A stretch of DNA of 64,000 nucleotides from Dendrobium chrysotoxum (Eukaryota; Streptophyta; Magnoliopsida; Asparagales; Orchidaceae). The notes under the pieces are model-generated. The model saw only the letters and a program-made list of their open reading frames with translations, was not told where the DNA came from and searched no databases. Within the stretch, counting starts at the first letter, position 1; each line of letters starts with the position of its first letter. The stretch spans positions 682,001 to 746,000 of the forward strand of contig CM034315.1 in NCBI GenBank assembly GCA_019925795.1. Direction: 5' to 3'. Shown piece by piece: positions 36,043 through 48,000 of the stretch. The position numbers were made by a program, and so were the translations under genes.

Positions 36043-39000
36043 GTAACTCCCTCTTTTCTGCTTTTACATTGATACCATGTAGTAATTATTTGTGATATCC
36101 GCCGGTACTGAAGCCAAATAAGGAGCGGCTTCTGAAAGGCTTCACAAACTTGTACGTAAAAAAAGTTTCAAGAATGAATCAAACCTTAGATTGAAAGTTA
36201 AGGAAAAGATTTTAGATGAAGTAAAAATTTTATGGGCCTGTTTGGATGCAGTTAGGATTTAATTTAAGTAGGATTTTGTAAATCTTCTTGATACGTCCTA
36301 AAAAAATTATCTTGATCGGGCACGAATCTCGAGGCAAAATCAAGTTGAAAACTTCTGAAATTAATTTTGGGATCATTCGAACTCGGATTCCAGCAAACTT
36401 ACAGTCAAACTGAGCGTCTCGGAAATACGAACCCAACGACACCAAATTCAACCCAATCCGAGCCCAAATGGGTCCAAATCAAGGGTCTGAAGCGCTGTTG
36501 GAAAGTTCAAACCATAATTTGGATTACCAAACGGATTCCAAATGTGACATGCTTATAGTCGAATCGAGCGTCTCGACGAGACGAATCCAACGAACCCAAG
36601 ATCGCCAAAATCTGACATTTCAAAGACCTTTAAATGTCCAGCGAACGGTCTATGATCAAGGGATTCAAGATCGGCCATCCATTCAAACCACTCCCTAACT
36701 ACCCATGATCTTCCACCTATTTACGGGCCATGCCACTCACGAAAATCTATAAATAGAGACCCAATTTCTCATGAAAGGAGAGACATATTCCTAAGGAGAA
36801 AAAGAGAGAGCTTGCCCCCTCGCTCCTCCTCGACCACTGCCGGAGTTTTGCCGGACCACCGCCTGACGCCGGAGTTCCGCCGAACCACCACCTGAGGCCC
36901 TGCTCTTTGCCGGACCACCACCTGAGGCCCTGCTCTTCGCCGGACCACCACCTGAGGTCCTGCACTTCGCTGGACCACCACCTCAGGCCCTGCTCTTCGC
37001 CGGACCACCACCTGAGGTCCTGCACTTCGCCGGACCACCACCTCAGGCCCTGCTCTTCGCCGGACCACCACCTCAGGCCCTGCTCTTCGCCGGACCACCA
37101 CCTGAGGTCCTGCACTTCGCCGGACCACCACCTCAGGCCCTGCTCTTTGCCGGACAACCACCTGAGGCCCTGCTCTTCGCCGGACCACCACCTGAGGCCC
37201 TGCACTTTGCCGGACCACCACCTCAGGCCCTGCTCTTCGCCGGACCACCACCTGAGGTCCTGCACTTCGCCGGACCACCACCTCAGGCCCTGCTCTTCGC
37301 CGGACCACCACCTGAGGCCCTGCTCTTCGCCGGACCACCACCTGAGGCCCTGCACTTCGCCGGACCACCACATGAGGCCCTGCTCTTCGCCGGACCACCA
37401 CCTGAGGTCTTGCTCTTCGCCGGACCACCACCTGAGGTCCTGCACTTCGCCGGACCACCACCTGAGGCTCTGCTCTTCGCCGGACCACCACCTAAGGCCC
37501 TGCTCTTCTCCGGACCACCACTTGACGTCCTGAGTCCTGCCGGACCTCCACCTGAGGTCCGAACTTTCGCCGAAGCATCACCTGATGTTCAAAGTTATAT
37601 CGGAACACCAATTCAGGTCCTCCTGACCTCTGACATCAGATTAAGGTCCTTCTGACCTCCAACGCCAGCCGACCACGATCCTTCCGACCTCCGTCGCCCT
37701 ACCAATTCAGGTCCTCATGACCTCTGATATCAGATTAAGGTCCTTCTGACCTCCAACGCCAGCCGACCATGGTCCTTCCGACCTCCGTCGCCCTACCAAT
37801 TCAGGTCATCCTGACCTCTGACATCAGATTAAGGTCCTTCTGACCTCCAACGCCAGCCGACCACGGTCCTTCCGACCTCCATCGCCCTACCAATTCAGGT
37901 CCTCCTGACCTCTGACATCAGATTAAGGTCCTTCTGACCTCCAACGCCAGCCGACCACGGTCCTTCCGACCTCCATCGCCCTACCAATTCAGGTCCTCCT
38001 GACCTCTGACATCAGATTAAGGTCCTTCTGACCTCCAACGCCAGCCGACCACGGTCCTTCTGACCTCCGTCGCCCTACCAATTCAGGTCCTCCTGACCTC
38101 TGACATCAGATTAAGGTCATTCTGACCTCCAATGCCAGCCGACTACGGTCCTTCTGACCTCCGTCGCCCCACCAAATAAGATCTTTTCGACATCTGTCAT
38201 CTGATTACGGTCTTTATGACCAGCAACATCAGTCAACTATGGTCCTTCCGACCTCCGTCGCCTGACCAACAAAGGTCCTCCCGACATCTGTCATCTGATT
38301 ACGGTCTTTATGACCAGCAACATCAGTCAACTATGGTCCTTCCGACCTCCGTCGCCTGACCAACAAAGGTCCTCCCGACCTCTATCCTCAGACTACGGTC
38401 TCCCTGACCTACAACGTCTGTCAACCACGGTCTTTCTCACTTCCATCTCCCGCCAAGTACGATCTTTCTGACCTCTGTCGTCTGCCAACTATGGTCAGCC
38501 GACCTAGAAAATGTGTATATATTAATTCACACCATGTAATGCACTCTGTATGATGTATATTGGCGATATCAAGCCAAGTCCTTCCCCAAAATGGAGGACC
38601 TCGTTTGTAAACAACTGCAAATACTAGTGGATTCATTCAAACTGGGCCGGCCCCGTGGTTTTTCCCCCTTTCAGGGGTTTCCACGTAAAAACTCTGGTGT
38701 CTCGTATGAATATTACACCCTCTCTCTTTCATCTGATTGTGTGCTGGATTTTCGTACAATGCTAAGACGCTAAGCTTTATATTTCTCTACCGCCGCGAAT
38801 ACTCCAGGACGCAACACTTCTAAATCCGAATTTATTAAATCTTGAGAGGGTTTGTTGCGGGCTAGAATATACGTGGCGATAGAGTTAGAATTTTTCGTCT
38901 CAGTGTTGTACAAATATTTAACACACAAGCAGGGAATTAAAAAACACAAGGTTTTTTATGTGGAAAACTATTGAAAAGGGAAAAATTATGAGGCCACGCC

Positions 39001-42000
39001 CAGTTGAAATGATTATACTAGTATTTGAATAGATTATAAAGCTTAATCCGTCCTTTAATTCGAAGACGGTAAAATTACAATAATAGAAAAAGTTAGGTGG
39101 AAGTTTGGCGTCAGTCGGTAGCCGGATAGAAGTTCGGCGTTGATCGGTGGCCTAGTGGAAGTCCGACGTCAGTCAGTAGCCGGGCTGAAGTCCGGCTTTA
39201 GTTGGTGGCCGGGCGGAAGTCGAACGACGGTCAGTGGCCAGGCGAAAGTCCGGCGACTGTCGGTGGCCCGGCAGAAGTCCGACGACGGTCAGTGGCCGAG
39301 CAGAAAGCCGACGTCGATCGGTGGCCGGGTGAAAGTTCAACATCGATCGGTGACCGAGCGGATGTTCGGTGATGTTCGATGGCCAAGCGGAAGTCTGACA
39401 TCGATAAGTGGTCGGGCAGAAGGCCGGCGTCGATCGGTGGCAGGGAAAAAGTCCGGCGATTGTCGGTGGCCGGTGGTGGTCCGGCGATGGCTGGTGGTCC
39501 GACGATGGCCGGGTGGAAGTCCGGTGTCAGTTAGTGGCCGGGCAAAAGTCTGATGTCAGTCGGTGGCCGGGCGGAAGTCCGGCGACAGTCGGTGGCCGGG
39601 CGGAAGTCCGGGGACAGTCGGTGGACCGGCGGAAGTCCTGCGTCGATCGGTGGTTGAGCGAAAGTCCGGCGTCGATCGGTGGCCGAACAAAAGTTTGGTG
39701 ACGGTCGGTGGCCGAGCAGAAGTCCGACATCGATCAGTGGTCGAGCAGAAGGCTGGTGTCGATCGGTGGCAGGGCGGAAGTCCGGTGACTATCGGTGGTC
39801 GGTGGTTGTCCGGCAACGACTGGTGGTCTGACGGTGGTCGAGGAGGAGCTTGGTGGCAAGAGAAATATCAGACTTCTCTTCCTTCTTCCTCTTCCTTCTC
39901 CTTTCTTTTTTTTGTGAAGAATGGGGGGTCTATTTATAATTTTTGGAGAGTGACATGGCTAATAAATAAGGAGAAGATGAAGGGCATGTTAGGAGTGTTT
40001 TGGATGAATGGTCGATATTGATTCCCTTATACCATTTATTGAGCATTTGAGTGCCTATGTTGCACCGATACACCTATTTATGAAGGCGTGCTGTATCGGA
40101 TACGGATACGCGTCCGATACGGCACCGATACGTGTCGGAATCGATAAAGCCGTATCCAATTAAAATAATATTTAATTTCAAAAGGACACACATCAGAAAA
40201 AATGATGCTTATTTCATATTGAAACTTCATGTGCTAGACAATTTATGTTTATGTTTTTGTTGTTATACTAGATATTTAATACTTATTTTTATTTTGATAT
40301 TATAAGCTACAAGGTTACAAATGATGTTGCTTTCATTTTTTTGTCATTTCAAATATTATGCTTTGATTGCTTTCTTAATTTTTATGTATGATTTATAAAT
40401 TATAATGTCGTGTCCGTGCCGTACCCGTATCTGTATCGGTGTAACATAGTTTAGTGCTTTAATGATATCAGAATTCGACAATCTTGGGCTCGTTGGATTT
40501 GTCTCGTCGAGCCGCTCGATTTGACCATAAGCACGTCACATTTGAAAATAATTTAGTCATCCAATCTATACTTTGAACCTTCTAAACGTGCTTTAGGCCC
40601 TTTATTTAGACCTATTTAGGTTCGGATCAGATTGAATTTGGTGTCGTTGGATTCGTCTTTTTGAGATGTTCAGTTCAATTATAAGTTTGATGAAATCAGA
40701 GTTTGGATGGTCCCGAAATTAATTTCGGAAGTTTTCAATTTAAATTTACCTCAAGATTCGTGCCCAATCTAGATATTTTAATGATATATCAGTTACTCAA
40801 TATTTTTGGACGTCGAAGCTTGCAGAGTCTAAAAATATGTGTCGGAGCATTTCAAATTGTTCGGATCGCAAAATTATAAATTTCAAGTGATTACAAGGCA
40901 CGACTGCTCGCTGAACATCAACATAGTGTAGGCTCCAAAAATTCCATTTATGGTTTGCGCTCCAGCCTCTCCGAGTCATCGATCTCTTTTCTTTGTTTAA
41001 TGATGGAGGCAAAGAGTTTTAATTAGATTAGGTTCCGGGTGAATTTTCAGAAGGTAGATTGGATTTTAGATAAGACACTACCAAGAGATTTCGCCCTCAT
41101 TTTGTGAGGACCTTTTGATCTGAGTTCTGGTTTCCTATAGGCGCAAGCCTCTATAGTTAATTACCCCTCTCAATAACATAAAAGAACTTTCGATTAAGGC
41201 TAGTCGTTAAGGAGGTCACATAGGTTATGAACCTATCGTATAATAGCAACAATCTTAGGGTTTGAATTTGAGATTTGAATTTATCATCATGATTTAGAAA
41301 TTATCACTACGAACTTAAAACCTGTGGTGGGGGAATGAAGAGGAGCCCGATCAAGATCCCATAGTTCTGTCGTCCCGGGCTGTCATGATCCCTGGTCTAC
41401 TTAGTCAGAGGAGGTAGTCGACTCAACCTGACAGAAGGTACCTTATCCGCAGCCATGGGTTGCTTCGTCCAATAATATCTTATAGACCTGGGTTGGTATT
41501 TGTCTAAGGGGATAGATCTGAATCCACCTTAGTTGACAGAGGGTTTGATGCCTATCAAATATACCATATGGTTCATAACTCAAGGGTTTGACGCCTTTAA
41601 GAAACATACGAGCTTTGATCGCGATCGTAATATAATTGTGCCATTTAGCTGCAAAACCACCCGATCAGAGGGCACGTGCCACGTCCCTGCTGGCAATAGA
41701 CTATTTGAGGATGAATCATAGCGATACACCCGACATGCATTCGCTCTTTGTGAGCTGAGGTTAATTTCAAATTTATCACCCCCGGCAAACGGTTGCGGGA
41801 GGTGGATGAGTTTTAGTTTTGAGTTTTTAAGTGATGAGTTTATTTCAGAGATTTAAAATTTTATTTGATTTGAGATTTTGACCACTATGGTTGAGATTTT
41901 CTGTCAACGCGGCCATCATTGGGGTGACGTTAAAGTCACTTGCATTTTTGTAAGAATTTGGGAGGTATTTTGTAATTCAAGTCATGTCGACTCCAGTCCT

Positions 42001-45000
42001 TTCGAGGAGGAGGATGAAACTTGAATTTAGACCCGCACAACATTCTCGGACTGTTGGTTTTGGGACTCAGATGTAACGATCAGAGCACATGCGGGACGTA
42101 TCATTTGATCCTGCGCAACATTCTCAGATATTTGTATTTGTAACTTTACATGTTGACTGGAGCACATGCAGGGGATAACATTTGACCCTGCAACATTCTC
42201 AGATCGTTGGATTTGAGACTTAGATGTGACAATTTGAGCACATGCAGGTTATATTTATGTTGAAAATAGAATGAGCATTAGCGAGCATTTGACCCTGCGC
42301 AGCATTCTTGGACATTTATATTTATAACTTTAACATGTTTGTCGGAGCACATACAGGGGTCTTGCGCTTTCATTTAATGGATCGTATTTAATACATAAGG
42401 GGCATTTTAAAATATTTATAAATGATCCATTGTGAAAGTGCTTTCATTTAGAAAATGGCCTAGATTTCTTTTAAGGGCCTACGAACGCCTTCTGTCCGCT
42501 TGTACACATGTTACGAATCCAGTGGCGTTTAAGTGTATTAAATTTCACTTATTGCATTTAGTTTGTTTTGACTCCTCTAAGCGTCACTTAACACAGCTCG
42601 TAGAGGGTGTTTGCTCAATCAATACTAGTAGATCATGCTTGTGCTCGTAAGAGAATTATCTTGCTCGCTACGAATTCCCCCTATCCTCCCTCGTAAGTGG
42701 ATTGATTTGTTCAATACAAGCTCCTTGTCTTTGCTTGTAGGCTAGGCACTACGAATTCTCTATTCCTGCTCATAAGTGAATTGTAGTATACTGCTCATAA
42801 GTTTGTTAATATTTCCCGTAAAACAGCACAACAAATTACATTCATTACAAGTCATTTATTGTTACCCGTAAGTGAGTGTGGCCTAAATAATTTCACAATT
42901 TATTTAAGTATAAAATCTTAATGAATTATGAGAATTATTAATTCTTCAAATCATCAAATTGTGATTTCTCTTTATTGTTAAACGCATTTAAATACTGTGT
43001 TTGAAGAATCATAATCAATTATACATTACTCACTAAGATTATCTGTAATTCTTATGATCTTTTCACATGCATATTATGGCTAGATCCATTTGAAGAACTA
43101 CAAGTTTTGGAGGTCCTTGTTCAGTTTTACTAAGACCCTGAGAGATGCTAAGTCTTGATATATGTCCATCTATAAAAATAATATCTAAGCCGATCTCTAC
43201 ATAGCAAATAGTTTCTAAAGAATTTTCATAAGGGAGTCTTGAGAAGTTCTTTGTTGCAGGATATCAAATGACAATCAATTGTCAAATGTTTTGTTGTCTT
43301 GTAGTCGTAGTTCTCTTTATTATTATTTTGCTAGTTTTTTTCTAGTACTCAACTCTCTTGCTTTCCACTACTTTGCACTTACCGAGTAGTAGCTAGATTT
43401 ATAATTTTTAGCATTGATTTTATTTGTGATTGTGCTGACTTTTGTCTGCTTGTTGGCGGATGTTCATAGCCATCAGTTACAATAGCAGGAGCTTGCAGCC
43501 ACAAATGATGCAGTTGCAGGGGCTAGAGCTTGCTAGGAGCTTTACCGAGAGTTTAGGACTTTGCCAGGAACTAAGGCTGGAGCCCACCAAGGGCTGAGTT
43601 TAGACTAGGATTTTGGAGACTTTTCTTTCAGTTTTGTGTTTTGGTTGGCTTTCTTAGAAGTTGAGTTTTTGTGTGAGTTGTGCATAGTCTTTTAGTGTGA
43701 ACATGTTTTATTTTTTATTTGATGTAATTGCATTTGGTTTGATTCGATTTTAAATTAATTGCATTAATTAATTGAATTGATTAATTAAATGTTGAAGTTT
43801 AAATTATAATTTAATTTGTTCAATTTGATTTTAATTTGTTCAAATATTTGAAAGTATTATTTAATTAAATTTGAGTTGAAGTTCTGATTTTTAATCAATT
43901 AATTGAATTAGTTTCAAAGTTAGATTTTAAATCATGTGAATTTTAAGTTAATTATTGGTTAATTGAATTTAATTTAATTAATTAACTTAAGTTTTAAAAT
44001 TAAGTTTTAAATTAATCTTTAGGTTTCTCTGATTTAAGTTACTGTTATAATTTCATTTAACATTAGTTTTTTTTAGGTTTCAGATTTTAATTTTAAGCTT
44101 AGTTAAGATGATTTAATTAGTGAGCTATTAGTTAATTAGTTTCAAATTAAATTTATGTTTTTCAAAATCCACCTAAGTAAAAAATTTATTTTTCTAAGTC
44201 CTGAATTTTTTAGTAAATTTCAGCAGCCTCCCGGCGTCCCCTCCCCCGGCACCGGGAGGTAAGGAGGGCATTTTGCTCTTTTGGCTCGACTCGGCCGGAA
44301 TAAATTGACGGCGAGGAGATTGGGAGAGCGAATCGATCCCATTAGTGTCTTCAATCCCTCGGTCAGATTAGCTCGACGATCGAGGGCTTCAGGGGACTGT
44401 ATCAACCCCGGGACTTCCTTCAAATTATTTTGTTACTTTGGTACCTGCTTGAAAATCTATTCTCCCTTTTTTTATTAAATATATAATAGTATATTAAAAA
44501 TAAAAATAATAATAATAATATATTATATTATATTATATACATATGTATAATAAAAATTATATATTCATAGTATTATATAATATGTTATTATATATTATAA
44601 TATATATATCATAACAGAGAGGGAGAGAAGAGCCGGACATGGCCAGGCGTCGAGCTAGGGCATAGGTTGGAGACCAGACGGAGACGGAGGCGGACTTGAC
44701 AACAGCGGCTAGGTCGGCAGCGCGTCAGGGCACGGCGGCTAGGTCGGAGGCAGAGGTGGGCGGTTTGTTCGAGTTGGCTTCGGCTTTGGACAAGGGAGAA
44801 CGGCCGGCGGAAGTTTGGACCAGAGCAGGAAGTGGAAGCAGTGGTCGGTGCAGGAGGTCAGCGGCAGGTCTCGGTCGGAGATGCTGGTGCAGGCGGCGGT
44901 GTCGACGTCGGGTGCAGGAGATCGGGAGCCTTGAGGTAAGTCACGAAATCGTTTTGGTTATCTTCGGTTCTGAGAACGTCAATGTCCGAATGGGTAGAAT

Positions 45001-48000
45001 GAGCAGGCTCGAGTGGTTTTGTGTCATGAGTGAGAACGTGGGGAGCGGTTGCTATATGGTCGTGGGTGAGTTGGCCGAGCAAGTGGTTAGGTCGTGAGGT
45101 GGCCAACAGTTAGAGTCAACACATAGATCTCCCCTCGGGGCCTTGAACTAAGTAAAATACCATTAATTATAAATTTAGCGTGTCATAAAGTTGGCGTGTC
45201 GATTGGAGCTAAAAATATTGAGAAATTGTATTCCAAAATTTTAAAAATGCTCGAAATTAACTGTAAAGGCTCTGTTGGCTTTTAAAAGTGTCAAAATTGA
45301 GTCCGGAATATCAAAAAACGGTTCTGGAGATCCAAAAAACGTTCGAATTTGACTGCCCGGGTCAAAAATCAAGCCCGGATGTAGTTTGGCGGCCCAAATA
45401 ACCAACAGCTACCTATGAGCCCGTATGCTGCCTGGCCCGCCAATCCGTGACTCGGCTCGCTAGCCAGCGCCTGGTGCGTGCCTAGCCTGCTTAGAACGTG
45501 GACCACGTGCTGCTATTAGCCGCAGTCGTGGCTTATTGGCCAGCTGACCTGCGTCAGTTTCGCACCAACCGCAGCCTATAGCTGGCAATTAGCCAGCTTT
45601 TTTTTAATAGTTATATATATATATATATATATATACTCGGGAAGTGAATATCTTGAATACACTTTCTCTTGAAACGTCACTAGCTGTAGATGTAGCAAGC
45701 TTGGAGAGAGCATCTACTCGTGCATTCTACTTTCGAAGTACATGGATGATTTGATGCTTTCCTATATGGGCCAAAATTGACTTAATTATCTTACAGTGCT
45801 GGGCCAGCTATGAGTTATGGGCGTCAAGCTCCCTCTCCACCTGAAAGGTGATCAATTGCAAATCAATATAGATCACTAAGTTCTGTACTTCGCAGTCGAT
45901 TGTCAGCCTCAATCCAGTAATAAGGGCCTCATATTTAGCGGTGTTATTTGTTGCAAGGAACTTCAACCGAAGTTCGTATTCAAAGATAGTTTGTTGTGGG
46001 GAGATCAACAAAATTTTGGCACCGGCGCCAGAACTTTCAGATGCTCCATTGACATATAATGTCCAGCACGGAGAAGAAGGAAAAGTAGTCTGATGCAGTC
46101 ATGATAGGTGCTAATTTGGAGGAGTTTTTGGTGGTTGTTTGGTCTTCCAATGTGGTTATGGTCTTCCAATGTGGCTGTTTGGTCTTCCCATGGTGGTGGT
46201 TCGATTTCCACCTTGTTGTTTTCCTATACTAATTGCATTAACTCATTAAATGGGCTAGCTTGAGAGACTTTTATTGGTTGATTTGGGTGGCTCATTAAGG
46301 AGAGCATTTAATACATTTTTCTCCTTTTTCTCCTATGTAAGGTGGTTGATTTCCTTTGAAAAAAAGAGGGAGATTGATGATGAATTGTTGGAATATGAAA
46401 CCTGCAAGTTTTTAGCTTGCGGGCTATCCTCTTCTACCTTCCCTCTACTAATTCATCTTGGACTTCTATCTATTCACGGTTTTCATTCTACATGTATCTT
46501 TCTTCTCAAAACTTTGATAAGTTGTAAGGTGTTGTTGTGTTGTGTTTATTTTAAGTTCTAAGTTGTGTTCTTTCTATTAGAAGTTGCAAGCGTTATGTTT
46601 TGTTCAAATGTTGTGTTTATTTTTATAATATTGAAAGGAAGTTTTTTGTTTGCAATCTTAGTTTATTTTTTTAGGTTGCCTCATAGCCAGTGGTTCGTTA
46701 GAGAAGGGAATTGTGCACTAGATTACAAAATTTGCTAGTACCTGAGACTTGATATTAGGCTTAGGCAAGTAATGGATGTCAAATTCTGTTAGCTCCATCA
46801 ACCACTTGATTAATGTACCGGATGCTTCTGGTTTTTGAAGGATATTTTTCAATGGTAAATTTATACAAAACTCAATTGTATGGGCGTAGCTTTCTGGCTG
46901 AGTAGACTAATGCCAATGTTGTTTTGTCTGCTAGTGGATAACGTCATTCTATTTCTGATAAAATTTTGCTAGCATAATAGATAGGATGTTGTACAACATT
47001 CTCTTTTCGGACTTAGACCTAGTTGATAGCATAGGTAGAAACAACCAGATATAGGTACAACTTTTCTCATTGTATTGGTTTTGAAAGTAGTGTCGGCGAT
47101 GCTAAATACTTTCGTAGCTGTTCGATGGCTTATTGACATTCATCAGTCTATTGAAATCCTGAGTTATAAGCACCTATGAGTATCTTGAAGAAGGGCAAAT
47201 ATTTATCTCCTGAACAGGTCAGGAAATGAGACAGCGTCGCAATCCTTCCATTCAGTCTTTGGACTTTATTGATATTCCTCGGGGGCACCATATCCCTTAG
47301 TGTCTTAATTTTCTCAGGATTGACCTCAATGCCTTGGTGGGTTATCATGAACCATAAGAACTTTTCTGAAACGACTCTAAAAGCACACTTGGCATGGCTT
47401 AGTCGTATGTTATAGCGTCGTAGTAGGTGGAAGCACTGTTCTAAGTTAGAGATATGTTGGGATCTTTCATGGCTTTTTACTAACATATCGTCGACATATA
47501 TTTTCATAGTGCATCCAATAAGGTCTTTATAAGCCTTATTCATGAGGCACTGATATGTAGCTCCAGCATTTTTGAGCTCGACTGGCATGACCAGATAATA
47601 GTATAATCCCTTATATATCTGAAAAGTCATTGCATTTCCATTCACAAGGATCCATCTTTATTTGATTGTAATCGGAGTAGGCATTTATGAAGCTCAGCAT
47701 TTGGTGTGCAGAGGTGGTATCGACCAACTGGTCAATACAAGGAAGCGGAAAACTGTCATTTGGATTTTGGACAAGTTTTATTGAGGTTCGTATAGTCCAC
47801 GCACATTCTTCAAGCTCCACTAGTTTTTCGTACCATAACGACATTTGTCAACCAGGTGGGATAATGCATTTCTCGTATAAACTCAGTCTCTAAAAGTTTT
47901 TCAACTCACTGTTTGATTGCTTGTTGGCGATCCGGTACAAAATTTCGTTTCTTTTGGATAACTAGCTTGCACGTTGGGTCTACTTTGAGGGAGTGCACGA

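Larger units (their letters stand above)
36289..38816 (+). mobile_element. Solo LTR of a Tat-type retrotransposon
   Basis: Starts TGATACGTCC, ends GGACGCAACA, and is flanked by perfect CTTCT duplications (36284-36288 and 38817-38821). No internal retrotransposon sequence remains, so the two LTRs recombined. The first ~460 bp align with the U3 of the inverted LTRs at 38853-40791 and 51428-52798 (GGGCACGAATCTCGAGGCAA, CCAACGACACCAAATTCAA). The region after the TATA box differs, being a 30-bp array, then a 94-bp array, then unique sequence. Confidence 0.88.
38853..40791 (-). repeat. 3' LTR of the Tat element
   Basis: 1939 bp on the minus strand from TGATATATCATT (40791) to CCCGCAACA (38853). 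It contains a 29-bp array (39095-39850), a TATAAATAG box at 39930-39938 and a 395-bp Mutator-like insertion at 40055-40449. It differs from the 5' LTR by many substitutions and by array length, so the insertion is not recent. Confidence 0.88.

Noticed and set aside
36860..37560. Long open frames of 200-240 codons on both strands (SPDHHLRPCS, RWWSGEEQGL, VVVRRRAGPQ repeats) as a proline- or arginine-rich protein gene
   Set aside because: They are produced by a 30-bp tandem repeat whose length is a multiple of three. Frames are open in several phases at once and lie within an LTR.
36860..38480. CRISPR-like array of direct repeats
   Set aside because: Units are contiguous with no unique spacers, and the sequence is plant nuclear DNA.
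44696..45097. 133-codon GC-rich open frame
   Set aside because: No domain, low-complexity Gly/Arg/Ala composition, and an overlapping open frame on the other strand. It lies inside repeat DNA of the Tat element.
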